A DNA stretch of 30,890 bases, taken from positions 1 through 30,890 of the forward strand of contig DASZDK010000101.1 in the NCBI GenBank assembly GCA_035942035.1. The letters run 5' to 3'. This DNA is from JAHWJR01 sp035942035. Its GTDB lineage: Bacteria; Actinomycetota; Acidimicrobiia; Acidimicrobiales; CADCSY01. Both the position numbers and the translations under genes were made by a program. This document shows positions 22,677 through 30,890 of this stretch, one piece after another (the first letter of the stretch is position 1; every line of letters begins with the position of its first letter). The notes beneath the pieces were generated by a model. It saw only the letters and a program-made list of their open reading frames with translations. It had not been told where the DNA came from and made no database searches.

Positions 22677-23894
22677 TCACTCGCCGAGGGGCACGGCGCC
22701 AAGGGCGACGGCCCCGCCCGGGTGGAGGCGCTCGAGGGTCACCGTCTCCTTGGTCCCCACCCGGTGGGCCACCACGTGCTTACCGTCGACCACGAACAGC
22801 CAGCGGCTGTCGGGCGAGAAGGTGAAGAGGTTGCCGGGGCCCATGACTGTGGCATGAACGGCGACGACCTCACCGTCGGCCACGTCGACCAGGGCCATGC
22901 GGTCGGTCGTACCGGTCAACGTCCTCACCACGACCGCCAACCAACGGCCGTCGGGTGAGAACGCCGCCTGGGCAACGGGGGCGGACGCCGTGTCGGACGG
23001 ACTCACGGCCACATCGTCGCCGGTGCGAAGGTCGGTGAGACGGAGCCCGCAGCGCAGCGCCTCACACGACAGCCGGGCCAGCGTGTCACCGGAGCCGGCG
23101 AGCGCGATCCCGTGACCGATGGCCCGGGCCGCGCCGGTGTCGGGATCGTAAAAGCTCAGGCTGCCGAGCGTCTGGACGATGAGCCCGCCGTCGACCGGCA
23201 CCATGGTGGGGCCGAGCAACGCCGGCAGGACGAACCGCCGTCCCGTCTCCTGGCCGTCGGCGCTCACCTCCCGCCCCACCAGCTTGTGGTCCTGCTGGCT
23301 GACCAGCCAGACGTGGCCGGAACGGTCGGAGGGGACGAGCGAGTCAGCTGCACCACCCTCGGTGAGCACGACGGGATCCTCGCCTCGCGCCGCGGGCACA
23401 GCGATGGCACCGCCCGAGCTCTGCACGACGGCGGCGCCCCCCACTGCCCACGCCTCCTGGTAGTTGTGCCGGTCGGCAACCGCCACCGAGCGCACGGCGC
23501 CGGTGTCGAGCTCGACGACCAAGACCTCCGAGGAGGTCACCACCACCAGCGCGGCACCGGTGGGCTCGGGGAGAAGCGGCCCGGTGCCCGGCCGGTCGGC
23601 GAGTGGCGTGGCCGTCGTGGTCGGCCGGGGTTCGGTGGTCGTGGTGGCGAAAGCCTTCCCGGCGCGCTCCCCCTTCTCGTCCCCGCCGTCCCCGACGAGG
23701 GCGAGCCCGGCGAGGAGGGCAACGGCCATGAGCGCTGCGGCAGCGCCGCGCCGGGGCCGGCGCCCCACCGGCTCGGACGCCGCCGGCCGCGGCGGCTCCT
23801 CCGGCATCGGTCCGGAAAGCTCGTCGGCAACCGGGAGCGGAGCCAGGAAGAAGTCGCTCCTGGGCCGGCCTCCGCCCGGAGCCGGATCGGTCAC
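22677..23894 (-). CDS. Membrane-anchored beta-propeller (WD40/PD40-like) protein
   Basis: The roughly 405-residue protein has a Pro-rich cytoplasmic N-terminus and one membrane helix (about 48-66, AAAALMAVALLAGLALV). A Thr-rich linker follows (TTTTEPRPTTTATP). The extracellular part is made of repeated beta units such as VVTSSEVLVVELDTGAVRSV, LTDLRTGDDVAVS, AAFSPDGRWLAVVV and FTFSPDSRWLFVVDG. The last two are typical propeller-blade motifs. There is no enzyme motif, so it is probably a scaffold or sensor. GTG 23894 is preferred because the sequence after it looks protein-like; GTG 23933 and ATG 23807 are alternatives. It is convergent with the DUF1206 gene, with 10 bases between the stops. 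Confidence 0.7.
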   Translation of the reverse strand: MTDPAPGGGRPRSDFFLAPLPVADELSGPMPEEPPRPAASEPVGRRPRRGAAAALMAVALLAGLALVGDGGDEKGERAGKAFATTTTEPRPTTTATPLADRPGTGPLLPEPTGAALVVVTSSEVLVVELDTGAVRSVAVADRHNYQEAWAVGGAAVVQSSGGAIAVPAARGEDPVVLTEGGAADSLVPSDRSGHVWLVSQQDHKLVGREVSADGQETGRRFVLPALLGPTMVPVDGGLIVQTLGSLSFYDPDTGAARAIGHGIALAGSGDTLARLSCEALRCGLRLTDLRTGDDVAVSPSDTASAPVAQAAFSPDGRWLAVVVRTLTGTTDRMALVDVADGEVVAVHATVMGPGNLFTFSPDSRWLFVVDGKHVVAHRVGTKETVTLERLHPGGAVALGAVPLGE

Positions 23895-24053
23895 CGGTGC
23901 TCGGCCGGAAGAAGGGGGGTGGGCGCCGCTCACCAGCGACCATGCTCGCGCCCTGCCGCGCTTCTGGCGAGACATTGGCCGGATGGAGGGACACGAGCCC
24001 GTTCCCGGCAGGCTGTCCCGAAACGCTGATCGCCACCAGAGGGAGACACCGCC

Positions 24054-24866
24054 ATGACGCTCACCAGAGGACGGGGCCCCTTCGGTCCCGACCCCGCCGG
24101 CCACTTCAACTTCTCCCGTACCGGACCTGCCCACGTGTTGTTCTGGGACCCGTCGCCCAAGCGGGTGCGGGCCATGTTCGCCGGCGAGGCGGTGGCCGAC
24201 AGCCGCCAAGCCAAGCTGCTGCACGAGACCGGTCTGGCCCCGGTGTGGTACTTCCCCCTCGACGACGTGCGCACCGACCTGCTGGTGCCCACCGACCGGC
24301 ACACGACGTGCCCGTTCAAGGGTGAGGCGTCGTACTGGTCGATCGCCGTCGGTGACCGCACCGCCGACAACGCCGCGTGGGGCTACCCCGAGCCACTGGA
24401 GTCCGCACCGGCGCTCGCCGGCCACGTCGCCTTCTACGGCGACGCCCTCGACGCCTGGTTCGAGGAGGACGACCAGGTCATCGGCCATCCCCCTGACCCG
24501 TACCACCGCATCGACGTCCGCCAGGGCTCCCAGCACGTCCGCGTGCGAGTGGGCGAGGTCGTGGTGGCCGACAGCACCCGCCCCCGGCTGCTGTTCGAGA
24601 CCGGCCTCCCGCCGCGGTACTACCTGCCCGAGGCCGACCTCCGCGCCGATCTGCTCCCGGCGAGCGCCACCACGACGGTGTGCCCCTACAAGGGCGTGGC
24701 GTCCTACCGCAGCTTCGGCGGATCCGACGGCCGCAGCCACAACGACGTGGCCTGGACCTATCCCGACCCTCTGCCCGATGCCGTGCCCGTCACCGGCCAT
24801 TGGAGCTTCCTGGGGGAGGGCGTCGAGACGGAGGTCGACGGGAAGCCGATGCCGGCCGACGCCTAG
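24054..24866 (+). CDS. Tandem DUF427 domain protein
   Basis: The 270-residue protein contains two DUF427 units in a row. The first (about 35-125) has VRAMFAGEAVADSRQAKLLHETG, WYFPLDDV, CPFKGEASYWS and NAAWGYPEP. The second (about 155-255) repeats this as VRVRVGEVVVADSTRPRLLFETG, YYLPEADL, CPYKGVASYRS and DVAWTYPDP. The fold is a small beta-rich barrel of unknown function found widely in actinobacteria. The two-copy form is known in the family. ATG 24054 has a GGGAG ribosome site. It stands alone between the convergent-side propeller gene and the peptide transporter. Confidence 0.88.
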   Translation: MTLTRGRGPFGPDPAGHFNFSRTGPAHVLFWDPSPKRVRAMFAGEAVADSRQAKLLHETGLAPVWYFPLDDVRTDLLVPTDRHTTCPFKGEASYWSIAVGDRTADNAAWGYPEPLESAPALAGHVAFYGDALDAWFEEDDQVIGHPPDPYHRIDVRQGSQHVRVRVGEVVVADSTRPRLLFETGLPPRYYLPEADLRADLLPASATTTVCPYKGVASYRSFGGSDGRSHNDVAWTYPDPLPDAVPVTGHWSFLGEGVETEVDGKPMPADA

Positions 24867-24909
24867 ACAACCGGTGCATCTAGCTTCCTCGGAGCGCAAC
24901 AACCGGGGC

Positions 24910-24915
24910 TACGCT
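24910..24915 (+). promoter_or_regulatory. Possible -10 box of the ATPase unit
   Basis: TACGCT (TANNNT) lies about 50 bases before the first ATPase gene in the 99-base gap after the DUF427 gene. No -35 sequence is evident. Confidence 0.3.
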
Positions 24916-24965
24916 GTGGCGCCCTGCCGGACAACGACGTTCGACGGTCCCCGAGGGAGCCAGCG

Positions 24966-26015
24966 CTGACCGACCCCGTCCTCTCCGTGCGCGACCTCAG
25001 CGTCGAGTTCCACACGTCCGGCGGCGTGGTTGGCGCCGTCGACCATGTCAGCTATGAGGTGCGGCCGGGCGAGACGCTGGCCGTCGTGGGGGAGTCCGGA
25101 TGCGGGAAGACGGTGACGTCGCTCGCCGTGCTCGGTCTCGTGCCGCAGCCTCCGGGACGCATCACGAGCGGCGAGATCCGGTTCGAGGGCGAGGACCTGC
25201 TGCGGGCGTCCCCACGGGAGCTGCGCCGGCTCCGCGGATCGGAGATCTCCATGATCTTCCAGGACCCGCAGTCGTCGCTCAACCCGGTCTTCACCATCGG
25301 CCAGCAGATCGCCGGGGTGCTGCGGGCCCACGACCATCGCCTGTCGGCCAAGGCGGCGCAGGCTCGGGTCGTGGAGCTGCTGACCGGGGTCGGCATCCCT
25401 GACGCCAGGGAGCGGGTCGCCGACTATCCCCACCAGTGGTCAGGCGGCATGTGCCAGCGGGCCATGATCGCCATGGCCATGGCCAACCAGCCGAAGGTGC
25501 TGATCGCCGACGAGCCCACGACGGCCCTCGACGTGACCATCCAAGCCCAGGTTCTCGACGTGCTGAGGGAGGCGCAGCGGGAGACAGGCGCGGCCACCGT
25601 GCTCATCACCCACGACCTGGCCGTGGTGGCCGAGATGGCCGACCGCGTGGCGGTGATGTACGCCGGGCGCATCGTCGAGACCGGCGGCGTGCACACCATC
25701 TTCCACGCGCCGCGCCACCCCTACACCCTCGGCCTCATGGCCAGCCTGCCCCGCCTCGACACCGACCTCCGCCAACTGGAGCCCATCCCGGGGCAGCCAC
25801 CCACCCTCCTGCGCGTGCCTCCCGGCTGCCCCTTCCACCCCCGATGCCGGCTGCGCAACGGCCGCCATCGCTGCGTGGAGGAGGTGCCACCCCTCGTGGA
25901 CGTGGAAGGCAGTGGTCGGCACACTTCGGCGTGTCACTTCTGGCCGGAGATGCCCGGTGAGGTCGACACGGTCAGCGAGCGGATCGGCGTGGATCTGGGT
26001 GCGGGGCTGCGGTGA
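24966..26015 (+). CDS. Dipeptide/oligopeptide ABC transporter ATPase, DppD/OppD type
   Basis: This is one of two ATPases powering the peptide importer. About 349 residues carry Walker A GESGCGKT (about 42-49), the Q-loop in IFQDPQSSLNPV, the signature WSGGMCQRAMIA, Walker B VLIADEPTTALD and the H-loop LLITHD-type VLITHDLAV. The C-terminal peptide-transporter extension (HPYTLGLMASLP, then CPFHPRC...C...SACHFW) has four Cys that may hold a metal cluster. Start: CTG 24966 gives a family-like N-terminus (TDPVLSVRDLSVEF) and has GAGGGA upstream. If CTG is not used, GTG 24987 is next and would lose six conserved-looking residues. Its stop overlaps the next ATPase start by 4 bases. Confidence 0.93.
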   Translation: MTDPVLSVRDLSVEFHTSGGVVGAVDHVSYEVRPGETLAVVGESGCGKTVTSLAVLGLVPQPPGRITSGEIRFEGEDLLRASPRELRRLRGSEISMIFQDPQSSLNPVFTIGQQIAGVLRAHDHRLSAKAAQARVVELLTGVGIPDARERVADYPHQWSGGMCQRAMIAMAMANQPKVLIADEPTTALDVTIQAQVLDVLREAQRETGAATVLITHDLAVVAEMADRVAVMYAGRIVETGGVHTIFHAPRHPYTLGLMASLPRLDTDLRQLEPIPGQPPTLLRVPPGCPFHPRCRLRNGRHRCVEEVPPLVDVEGSGRHTSACHFWPEMPGEVDTVSERIGVDLGAGLR

Positions 26016-27070
26016 CCACGTCGGCGCCCGCCACCTCGCACGCCCTCGATGGGACCGCGCCCCAACGGGCCCGGGCCGGCGAGGAGCTCCTCCGGGTCGA
26101 GGACCTGGTTGTCCACTTCCCCATCCGCTCCGGGCCCCTCCTGCGGGTCACCGGCCAAGTCCACGCCGTCGACGGCGTCAGCCTGGTTCTGGCGGCCGGC
26201 GAGACGCTGGGCCTGGTCGGGGAGTCGGGCTGCGGGAAGTCCACCCTGGCGCTCGCCATCATGCGCCTGCTCGACCCCACGTCCGGTCGCATCGTCTTCC
26301 GAGGGAACGACATCAGCACCTACTCGAGGAGGCGGCTCCGCTCCATCCGGCGGGGCATCCAGATCGTCTTCCAGGACCCGCACGCCTCGCTGAACCCCCG
26401 GATGACGGTGCAGCAAATCGTCGGGGAGCCCTTCGAGATCCACCGCCTGCTCGACCGTGGCCAGCGCCGGGCACGGGTGGCCGAGCTGCTGGAGCTGGTC
26501 GGCCTCTCCCCCGAGCACGCCAGGCGCTACCCCCACCAGTTCTCCGGAGGCCAGCTCCAGCGCGTGGGCATCGCCCGGGCCCTGGCCCTGGATCCCCAGG
26601 TGCTGGTGCTCGACGAGCCGGTGTCGGCCCTGGACGTGTCCATCCAGGCCCAGATCATCACCCTGCTCCAGGAGCTGCAGGAGCGGCTGGGGCTGGCGTA
26701 CCTGTTCATCTCCCACGACCTTTCCGTGGTCCGTCACATCGCCAGCCGAGTGGCGGTGATGTACCTGGGTAGCATCGTCGAGACCGGCGAGCGCCGGGCC
26801 ATCTATCAGCAGCCCACGCACCCGTACACCCAGGCCCTGCTGGCGGCGGTGCCCATTCCCGATCCCTCCCGGCGCGACCGGGCCCGGCCGCTGGCCAGCG
26901 GAGAGCTACCGACCGCGGCCCGTCCGCCGTCAGGGTGCCGATTCCGCACCCGCTGCTGGAAGGCCGACGACCGCTGCGCCTGCGAACCGCCGGAGCTGCT
27001 GGACCGGTTCGGCCACGGCCACCCCAGCGCCTGCCACTACGCGGCCACCACCGAAGCGGCGGAGGGCTAG
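26012..27070 (+). CDS. Dipeptide/oligopeptide ABC transporter ATPase, DppF/OppF type
   Basis: The second ATPase of the importer has 352 residues. Walker A is GESGCGKST (about 73-81). The Q-loop is in VFQDPHASLNPRMTV, the signature is FSGGQLQRVGIARAL, Walker B is VLVLDEPVSALD and the H-loop is FISHDLSVV. The C-terminal oligopeptide-type extension (HPYTQALLAAVP, then GCRFRTRCWKADDRCACEPP and SACHYA) is also Cys-rich. GTG 26012 overlaps the stop of the first ATPase (GTGA). The first 25 residues are unconserved. The stop lies only 6 bases from the stop of the convergent permease gene. Confidence 0.94.
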   Translation: MTTSAPATSHALDGTAPQRARAGEELLRVEDLVVHFPIRSGPLLRVTGQVHAVDGVSLVLAAGETLGLVGESGCGKSTLALAIMRLLDPTSGRIVFRGNDISTYSRRRLRSIRRGIQIVFQDPHASLNPRMTVQQIVGEPFEIHRLLDRGQRRARVAELLELVGLSPEHARRYPHQFSGGQLQRVGIARALALDPQVLVLDEPVSALDVSIQAQIITLLQELQERLGLAYLFISHDLSVVRHIASRVAVMYLGSIVETGERRAIYQQPTHPYTQALLAAVPIPDPSRRDRARPLASGELPTAARPPSGCRFRTRCWKADDRCACEPPELLDRFGHGHPSACHYAATTEAAEG

Positions 27071-27076
27071 TCCGAC

Positions 27077-27991
27077 CTAGCGCTGGTACTTGGAGGAGCC
27101 CATCCGGGGGTCGAGCACGTCGCGCAGCCCGTCGCCCAGCAGGTTGAAGCCCAGGACGGTCAGGCTGATGGCCAGCCCCGGCCAGATCATCAGCGCCGGA
27201 GACGTCTGCAGGAACAGGCGGCTCTGGTTGATCATCGTCCCCCACTCGGGGGTCGGCGGCTGCACACCCAGGCCGAAGAACCCGAGCGCGGCCAGCGCCA
27301 AGATGAGCTTGCCGGTCTGGAGGCTGGCCAGGACCACGACGGGGGGAACGACGTTGGGCAGGATGTGGCGCACCATCAGCCGGCGGTCGCTGGCCCCGAG
27401 CGCCAGCGAGGCCCGCACGAAGCCGCGCTCGCGCAGGGAGAGGACCAGGCCCCGCACGACGCGGGCGTACTCGTCCCAGGTGATGACCACCAGGGCGATC
27501 ATGAGGTTCCGTAGGCCCGGACCGAGCGTGCCCAGGATGGCCAGGTACAGCACGAAGCTGGGGAAGGCGAGGAGCACGTCCACCACCCGCATGATGAGCG
27601 TGTCGAGGACCCCGCCGAAGTAGCCGGCGAGCGTGCCCACCACGACGCCGATGACCATGATGATCACCGCCGCCACCGCTGCCGTGCCGACCGACCAGCG
27701 GGCCCCGTAGAGGATTCGGCTGAGCGTGTCGCGGCCCAGCTCGTCGGTGCCGAGCGGGTGCTCCCAGCTGGAGGGGGCCAGGCGGTCGACGGCGTCCACC
27801 GCGTTGGGATCGTGGGGCGCCAGCACCGGCGCGAACAGCGCCGCCAGCGTGAACAGTGTGACCAGGGCCAGCCCCACCACGGCCAGCCGGTCGCGGAGCA
27901 GCCGCCGGAACACCCCGGGGCCGGTCTCGACCTCGTCGGCGTCCTCCAGCGAGCGTCCGGCGTCCGCCGTGGTGGTGGTGGTCTCGGTCAC
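27077..27991 (-). CDS. Peptide ABC transporter permease, DppC/OppC type
   Basis: One of two membrane subunits of the importer, 304 residues. After a Thr-rich cytoplasmic N-terminus there is the OppC-type first helix (VVGLALVTLFTLAALFAPVLAP, split), the family motif HPLGTDELGRDTLSRILYGARWS, and five further helices. The ATPase-contacting EAA-like loop is in RASLALGASDRRLMVRHILPNV. The C-terminus reads LGFNLLGDGLRDVLDPRM, as is typical. GTG 27991 lies 6 bases after the DppB-type stop, which shows co-transcription. Confidence 0.95.
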   Translation of the reverse strand: MTETTTTTADAGRSLEDADEVETGPGVFRRLLRDRLAVVGLALVTLFTLAALFAPVLAPHDPNAVDAVDRLAPSSWEHPLGTDELGRDTLSRILYGARWSVGTAAVAAVIIMVIGVVVGTLAGYFGGVLDTLIMRVVDVLLAFPSFVLYLAILGTLGPGLRNLMIALVVITWDEYARVVRGLVLSLRERGFVRASLALGASDRRLMVRHILPNVVPPVVVLASLQTGKLILALAALGFFGLGVQPPTPEWGTMINQSRLFLQTSPALMIWPGLAISLTVLGFNLLGDGLRDVLDPRMGSSKYQR

Positions 27992-27997
27992 CGCCGT

Positions 27998-28939
27998 CTA
28001 CCCGCCGCCACCGAGGCGGACCCGGGGGTCCAGCCGGACGTAGAGGACGTCGACCAACAGGTTCACCACCACGAAGATCGTGCCGGTGAAGACCACGAAG
28101 CCCTGGATCACCGCGTAGTCGCGGGCGAAGATGGAGTCGACCACGTACTTGCCGACGCCGGGCCAGGCGAAGACGGTCTCGACGATCACCGTGCCGGTGA
28201 CCAGGCTGCCGAGGACCAGCGCCGCCAGGGTCACCACCGGGATGAGCGCGTTCTTGAGGGCGTGGCTGAGGACGACGGTGCGCCCGGGCAGGCCCATGGC
28301 CCGGGCCGTGCGCACGTAGTCCTCATCGAGGACCTCGAGCAGGCTGGAGCGAGTGAGGCGCATGAGGCTGGCGCTGGTCGCCAAACCCAGGGTGAGGACC
28401 GGCAGCACGAGGTGGCGCCAGGTCCCCCGACCGGCGACCGGGAGCAGGTGGAAGTTCACCGAGAACACGATGATGAGCAGGTAGGCCAGCACGAAGCTGG
28501 GAATCGAATCGGAGAGCAGGGCGGCGATCCGCGAGCCGTGGTCGGACAGCGACCCTCGCCGGACGGCGGAGAGAACGCCCACGCCGACCGCCAGCAGCAC
28601 GGCGACGCCGAAGGCGGGGACGGTGACCTGCAGGGTGGCGGGGAAGCGCGACACGAGCTCTGCGAACACCGGCTGCCCGCTGCGGAAGGACTCACCGAGG
28701 TCGCCCTGCGCGGCCCGCCCCACCCACCGGGCGTACTGGACGACGAAGGGGTCGTTGAGCCCGTGGCGCTCCCGGAAGGCCTCCAGCTGCTCGGGCGTGA
28801 CCGGTTCATCCTGCTCCCGCTCGAGGATCAGCGTGGCCGGGTCGCTCGGCGACAGGCTGGCCAGCGAGAAGGCGAACAGCGAGATGCCCAGCCAGATGGG
28901 GACCAGCGCCAGGATGCGCCGGACGAGGTAACCCGTCAC
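27998..28939 (-). CDS. Peptide ABC transporter permease, DppB/OppB type
   Basis: The other membrane subunit, 313 residues. It starts with the characteristic YLVRRILALVPIWLGISLFAFSLASLSPSDP. A periplasmic loop includes RHGLNDPFVVQYARWV and GDLGESFRSGQPV, both family hallmarks. The EAA-like loop is DYVRTARAMGLPGRTVVLSHALKNALIPV. Six membrane helices can be followed, and the protein ends in VDVLYVRLDPRVRL. GTG 28939 follows the binding-protein gene after 45 bases. Confidence 0.95.
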   Translation of the reverse strand: MTGYLVRRILALVPIWLGISLFAFSLASLSPSDPATLILEREQDEPVTPEQLEAFRERHGLNDPFVVQYARWVGRAAQGDLGESFRSGQPVFAELVSRFPATLQVTVPAFGVAVLLAVGVGVLSAVRRGSLSDHGSRIAALLSDSIPSFVLAYLLIIVFSVNFHLLPVAGRGTWRHLVLPVLTLGLATSASLMRLTRSSLLEVLDEDYVRTARAMGLPGRTVVLSHALKNALIPVVTLAALVLGSLVTGTVIVETVFAWPGVGKYVVDSIFARDYAVIQGFVVFTGTIFVVVNLLVDVLYVRLDPRVRLGGGG

Positions 28940-28984
28940 CGGCGCACCCTGTCGCTGTTGGATGTTAGGTAGTCCGCCAGCTGC

Positions 28985-30658
28985 CTACTCGCTCAGGAAC
29001 ACGGTGGACCACCGCTGGTTGGTGCCCGAGGGATGGGGCTCGAACCCCTGGACGGTGTCCTTCATGGCGTAGATCCGCCCCACGCCGCCCAAGGGAACGA
29101 CCCCCACCTCGTTGTCGACGAGCTCGTGCATGGCCTCGGCGGCCAGCCGCTGGAGCTCCTCCGGGTCGGTGGTCGCCTGCGACTGGTCGATCAGCCGCTC
29201 GAACTCGGTGTCGGGCCCGGGCGAGATGATCTTGGCGTTCTCTCCCGTCGCCTTCGAGTACCACCGCAGCGACAGCAGGAAGGCTGGGTTGGCGTCGTTC
29301 TGGTTCGGGCCGGAGAAGTCGAGGTCGTAGGTCCCGGTGTCCAGCGCCTCCCGGTAGGCGCCGTCGTCGAGCTTCAGGATGTTGCCCTTGATGCCCACCT
29401 CGGCCAGCTGGGCCTGCGCCCACTCCAAGGTGGTCAGGTCGATGCCGGTCCCACCGCCGCCTGGCGAGAAGACCATGTCCAGCGCCAGCGGCTGCCCGTC
29501 CTTGGCCCGGATCCCGTCGGGCCCGAGGGTCCAGCCAGCTTCCTCGAGGAGCTCGGCCGCCGCCTCGGGGTCGTAGGGAATGCCCTCGACGAGGTCGGCG
29601 TGCTCACCCAACACCTCTGGGGGCGCCACCGTCTCCACCACCTCGCCGTTGCCACCGAGGACTCCCTCGACGTAGGCCTCCTGGTCGATGGCGTGGGCCA
29701 CGGCCCGGCGCAGGTCGGGGTCGGCCAGAATGCGCTCGTTGCCGTCGGCATCCCGCCGGGCCATGTAGGCGAGCAGGACCTGGCCGACCGGCGCGGTCTC
29801 GATCTTGATGTTCGCCTGCCCCTCCAGGCTGGACAGCACGCCCCGGGGCACGCCGGTGATCAGGTCGACCGAACCTTCCTGCAGGGCGAGGGTGCGAGTG
29901 GTCTCGTCGGGGAGGAACCGGAAGGTGATCTTGTCGAGCTCGGCACGCTCGCCCCAGTAGTTCTCGTTGCCCTCGACCACCAGCTGCTCCGCCGCTGCAT
30001 ACTCGGAGACCTGGAACGGGCCGCTGCAGACCATGCTCTCGACGTCGTTGAGGGGGTCGCTGCCAGGGGCCATGATCGAGTACGTGGGATGCGTGAGCTG
30101 CTCGACCAGGCGCAGGTTCGGCTCCGTCGGCGTCACCTCCACCGTCCGCTCGTCGATCACCTCGACCGAATCCTCGCCGAGGAAGGCGAAGCCGCTGGTC
30201 TGGGGCTCCTGGACGGTGTAGTCGAGCGAGTACTTCACCGCCTCGGCGGTCACCGGGGTGCCGTCGGCGAAAGTCGGACCCTCTTTGAGGGTGAAGCGGA
30301 AGGTGTTGTCGCCGACCAGCTCCCAGTCGCTGGCCAGACCTTCGTCCACCTGGAAGTCCTCCGTGAGCACGACGAGGGTCTCGCAGACGTCGGCGTTCAA
30401 CGGGTAGTTGGCGATGCGCTTCTTGTCCCTCTCCGAGGCGTCCTCCCACGGGTCCTCGGCGTAGCCGACCACCAGGTCCTGGACCGCGGCCGGCGTGGCC
30501 TCGGGTTGCTCGCCGGCGCCCTCGGTCTGCCCCCCGCCGCCGGTGCCGCTGCCACCACCGCACGCCATCGCCACCAGGGCGAGCACGCAAAGCACCGCCG
30601 TCCTCCGCGCGCTCCGAGCAGGCGCGGGGACGACGTGGGAACGGGACGACGAGCGCAT
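28985..30658 (-). CDS. Peptide ABC transporter substrate-binding lipoprotein, DppA/OppA type (family 5)
   Basis: The extracytoplasmic binding protein of the importer, 557 residues. The N-terminus has Arg residues, a hydrophobic stretch (AVLCVLALVAMAC, about 21-33) and a Cys followed by a Gly-rich linker, so a lipoprotein is likely, although the -2 Met makes the lipobox imperfect. The mature part has family 5 features: DVCETLVVLTEDFQVDEGLASDWELV, FRFTLKEGPTFADGTPVTAEAVKYSLD, DPDLRRAVAHAIDQEAYV and ALDTGTYDLDFSG. The ligand cannot be predicted. ATG 30658 has a GAAGGGAG-type ribosome site. A TAGGGT -10 box is at 30696-30701. Confidence 0.95.
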   Translation of the reverse strand: MRSSSRSHVVPAPARSARRTAVLCVLALVAMACGGGSGTGGGGQTEGAGEQPEATPAAVQDLVVGYAEDPWEDASERDKKRIANYPLNADVCETLVVLTEDFQVDEGLASDWELVGDNTFRFTLKEGPTFADGTPVTAEAVKYSLDYTVQEPQTSGFAFLGEDSVEVIDERTVEVTPTEPNLRLVEQLTHPTYSIMAPGSDPLNDVESMVCSGPFQVSEYAAAEQLVVEGNENYWGERAELDKITFRFLPDETTRTLALQEGSVDLITGVPRGVLSSLEGQANIKIETAPVGQVLLAYMARRDADGNERILADPDLRRAVAHAIDQEAYVEGVLGGNGEVVETVAPPEVLGEHADLVEGIPYDPEAAAELLEEAGWTLGPDGIRAKDGQPLALDMVFSPGGGGTGIDLTTLEWAQAQLAEVGIKGNILKLDDGAYREALDTGTYDLDFSGPNQNDANPAFLLSLRWYSKATGENAKIISPGPDTEFERLIDQSQATTDPEELQRLAAEAMHELVDNEVGVVPLGGVGRIYAMKDTVQGFEPHPSGTNQRWSTVFLSE

Positions 30659-30695
30659 GGAGAGCTCCCTTCGGGGGCGGCAAATCGGCGGGCGG

Positions 30696-30701
30696 ACCCT
30701 A
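30696..30701 (-). promoter_or_regulatory. Possible -10 box of the binding protein-permease unit
   Basis: TAGGGT on the minus strand lies 37 bases before ATG 30658, leaving a leader that carries the ribosome site at about 30666-30672. No clear -35 is present. The rest of the 183-base gap up to 30841 shows only G-rich runs. Confidence 0.35.
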
Positions 30702-30829
30702 GCAAGGGAGGCGTCACAGCTGCACTACCTGCCTCCCACATCTAGCCCGGGGGGGGCTCCCATCCGGCGCCGGCGCCCCCGCGGCGGGCCCATAGGGCGG
30801 TCGAGGGTCTCCACCGACCCCTTCGGCCC

Positions 30830-30835
30830 TAGCAT
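30830..30835 (+). promoter_or_regulatory. -10 box of an apparently leaderless gene
   Basis: TAGCAT is followed by 6 bases and then ATG 30842, the same hexamer and spacing as for the response regulator gene. No ribosome site is present. Confidence 0.5.
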
Positions 30836-30841
30836 CGAGCC

Positions 30842-30890
30842 ATGGCCGTGGCGGAGACCAAGCAGCGCTGGACCCCCCACTGGGCCCACC
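30842..30890 (+). CDS. Start of an unidentified protein (partial)
   Basis: Sixteen codons beginning MAVAETKQRWTPHWAH run off the end of the window. The start is supported by the TAGCAT box 6 bases upstream, which suggests a leaderless message. The visible part is too short to assign a family. It is divergent from the peptide-binding protein gene. Confidence 0.5.
   Translation, partial: MAVAETKQRWTPHWAH

Overview
The window is about 70% or more G+C and densely packed. GTG and TTG starts are common, many stop/start codons overlap by 1-4 bases, and several genes have a TANNNT -10 box 6-7 bases before the start codon, which suggests leaderless mRNAs. With the Glp and SepX/GlpR-like pair, this points to the Actinobacteria. 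The overall look suits Acidimicrobiia or a relative, but that class-level placement is inference. I see no phage, plasmid, IS or CRISPR: this is chromosomal housekeeping DNA with a few unusual accessory genes.

Layout. 1-358 is the C-terminal end of a penicillin-binding protein. 568-2008 (minus) holds a short PIN-like reading frame, tRNA-Ala(CGC) and a DUF3500 protein. 2064-6433 (minus) reads galU, glp/moeA, moaA, moaC, and a three-helix membrane protein resembling the actinobacterial divisome protein SepX/GlpR. This resembles the galU-glp-(rimJ)-glpR neighbourhood of mycobacteria and corynebacteria, but with two molybdopterin genes inserted. 6436-7734 (minus) is a membrane GAF-GGDEF protein, probably a diguanylate cyclase. 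On the plus strand follow an FmdB-type zinc ribbon protein with a low-complexity tail (TTG start) and a SAF-domain protein. Undecaprenyl-diphosphatase is convergent with the latter. A BON-domain protein, an alpha/beta hydrolase and dxs follow.

13321-14148 contains a 61-residue DUF3096-like membrane protein and a decayed PKD-like secreted protein broken by two frame changes. A zinc-finger rhomboid protease comes next. 15063-20650 (minus) is an aspartate-family amino acid operon: stand-alone response regulator, lysA, hom, thrC and an archaeal-type (ApgM) phosphomutase-family gene. The last of these is the likely non-orthologous homoserine kinase, because no thrB is visible. tRNA-Arg(CCG) is divergent from this operon.

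20802-24866 holds poorly characterised genes: a small Gly/Tyr-rich membrane protein, a membrane protein with an HExxH motif coupled to a DUF1206 protein, an anchored beta-propeller protein and a tandem DUF427 protein. 24966-30658 encodes a complete dipeptide/oligopeptide ABC importer split into two convergent units: two ATPases on plus, and binding protein plus two permeases on minus. A new plus-strand gene begins at 30842 with an apparently leaderless start.

The most interesting points are the ApgM-type homoserine kinase candidate, the Moco/divisome/UDP-glucose cluster, the response regulator coupled to lysA, the HExxH membrane protein, and a recurrent GCCGGTAG-plus-NNT promoter motif.
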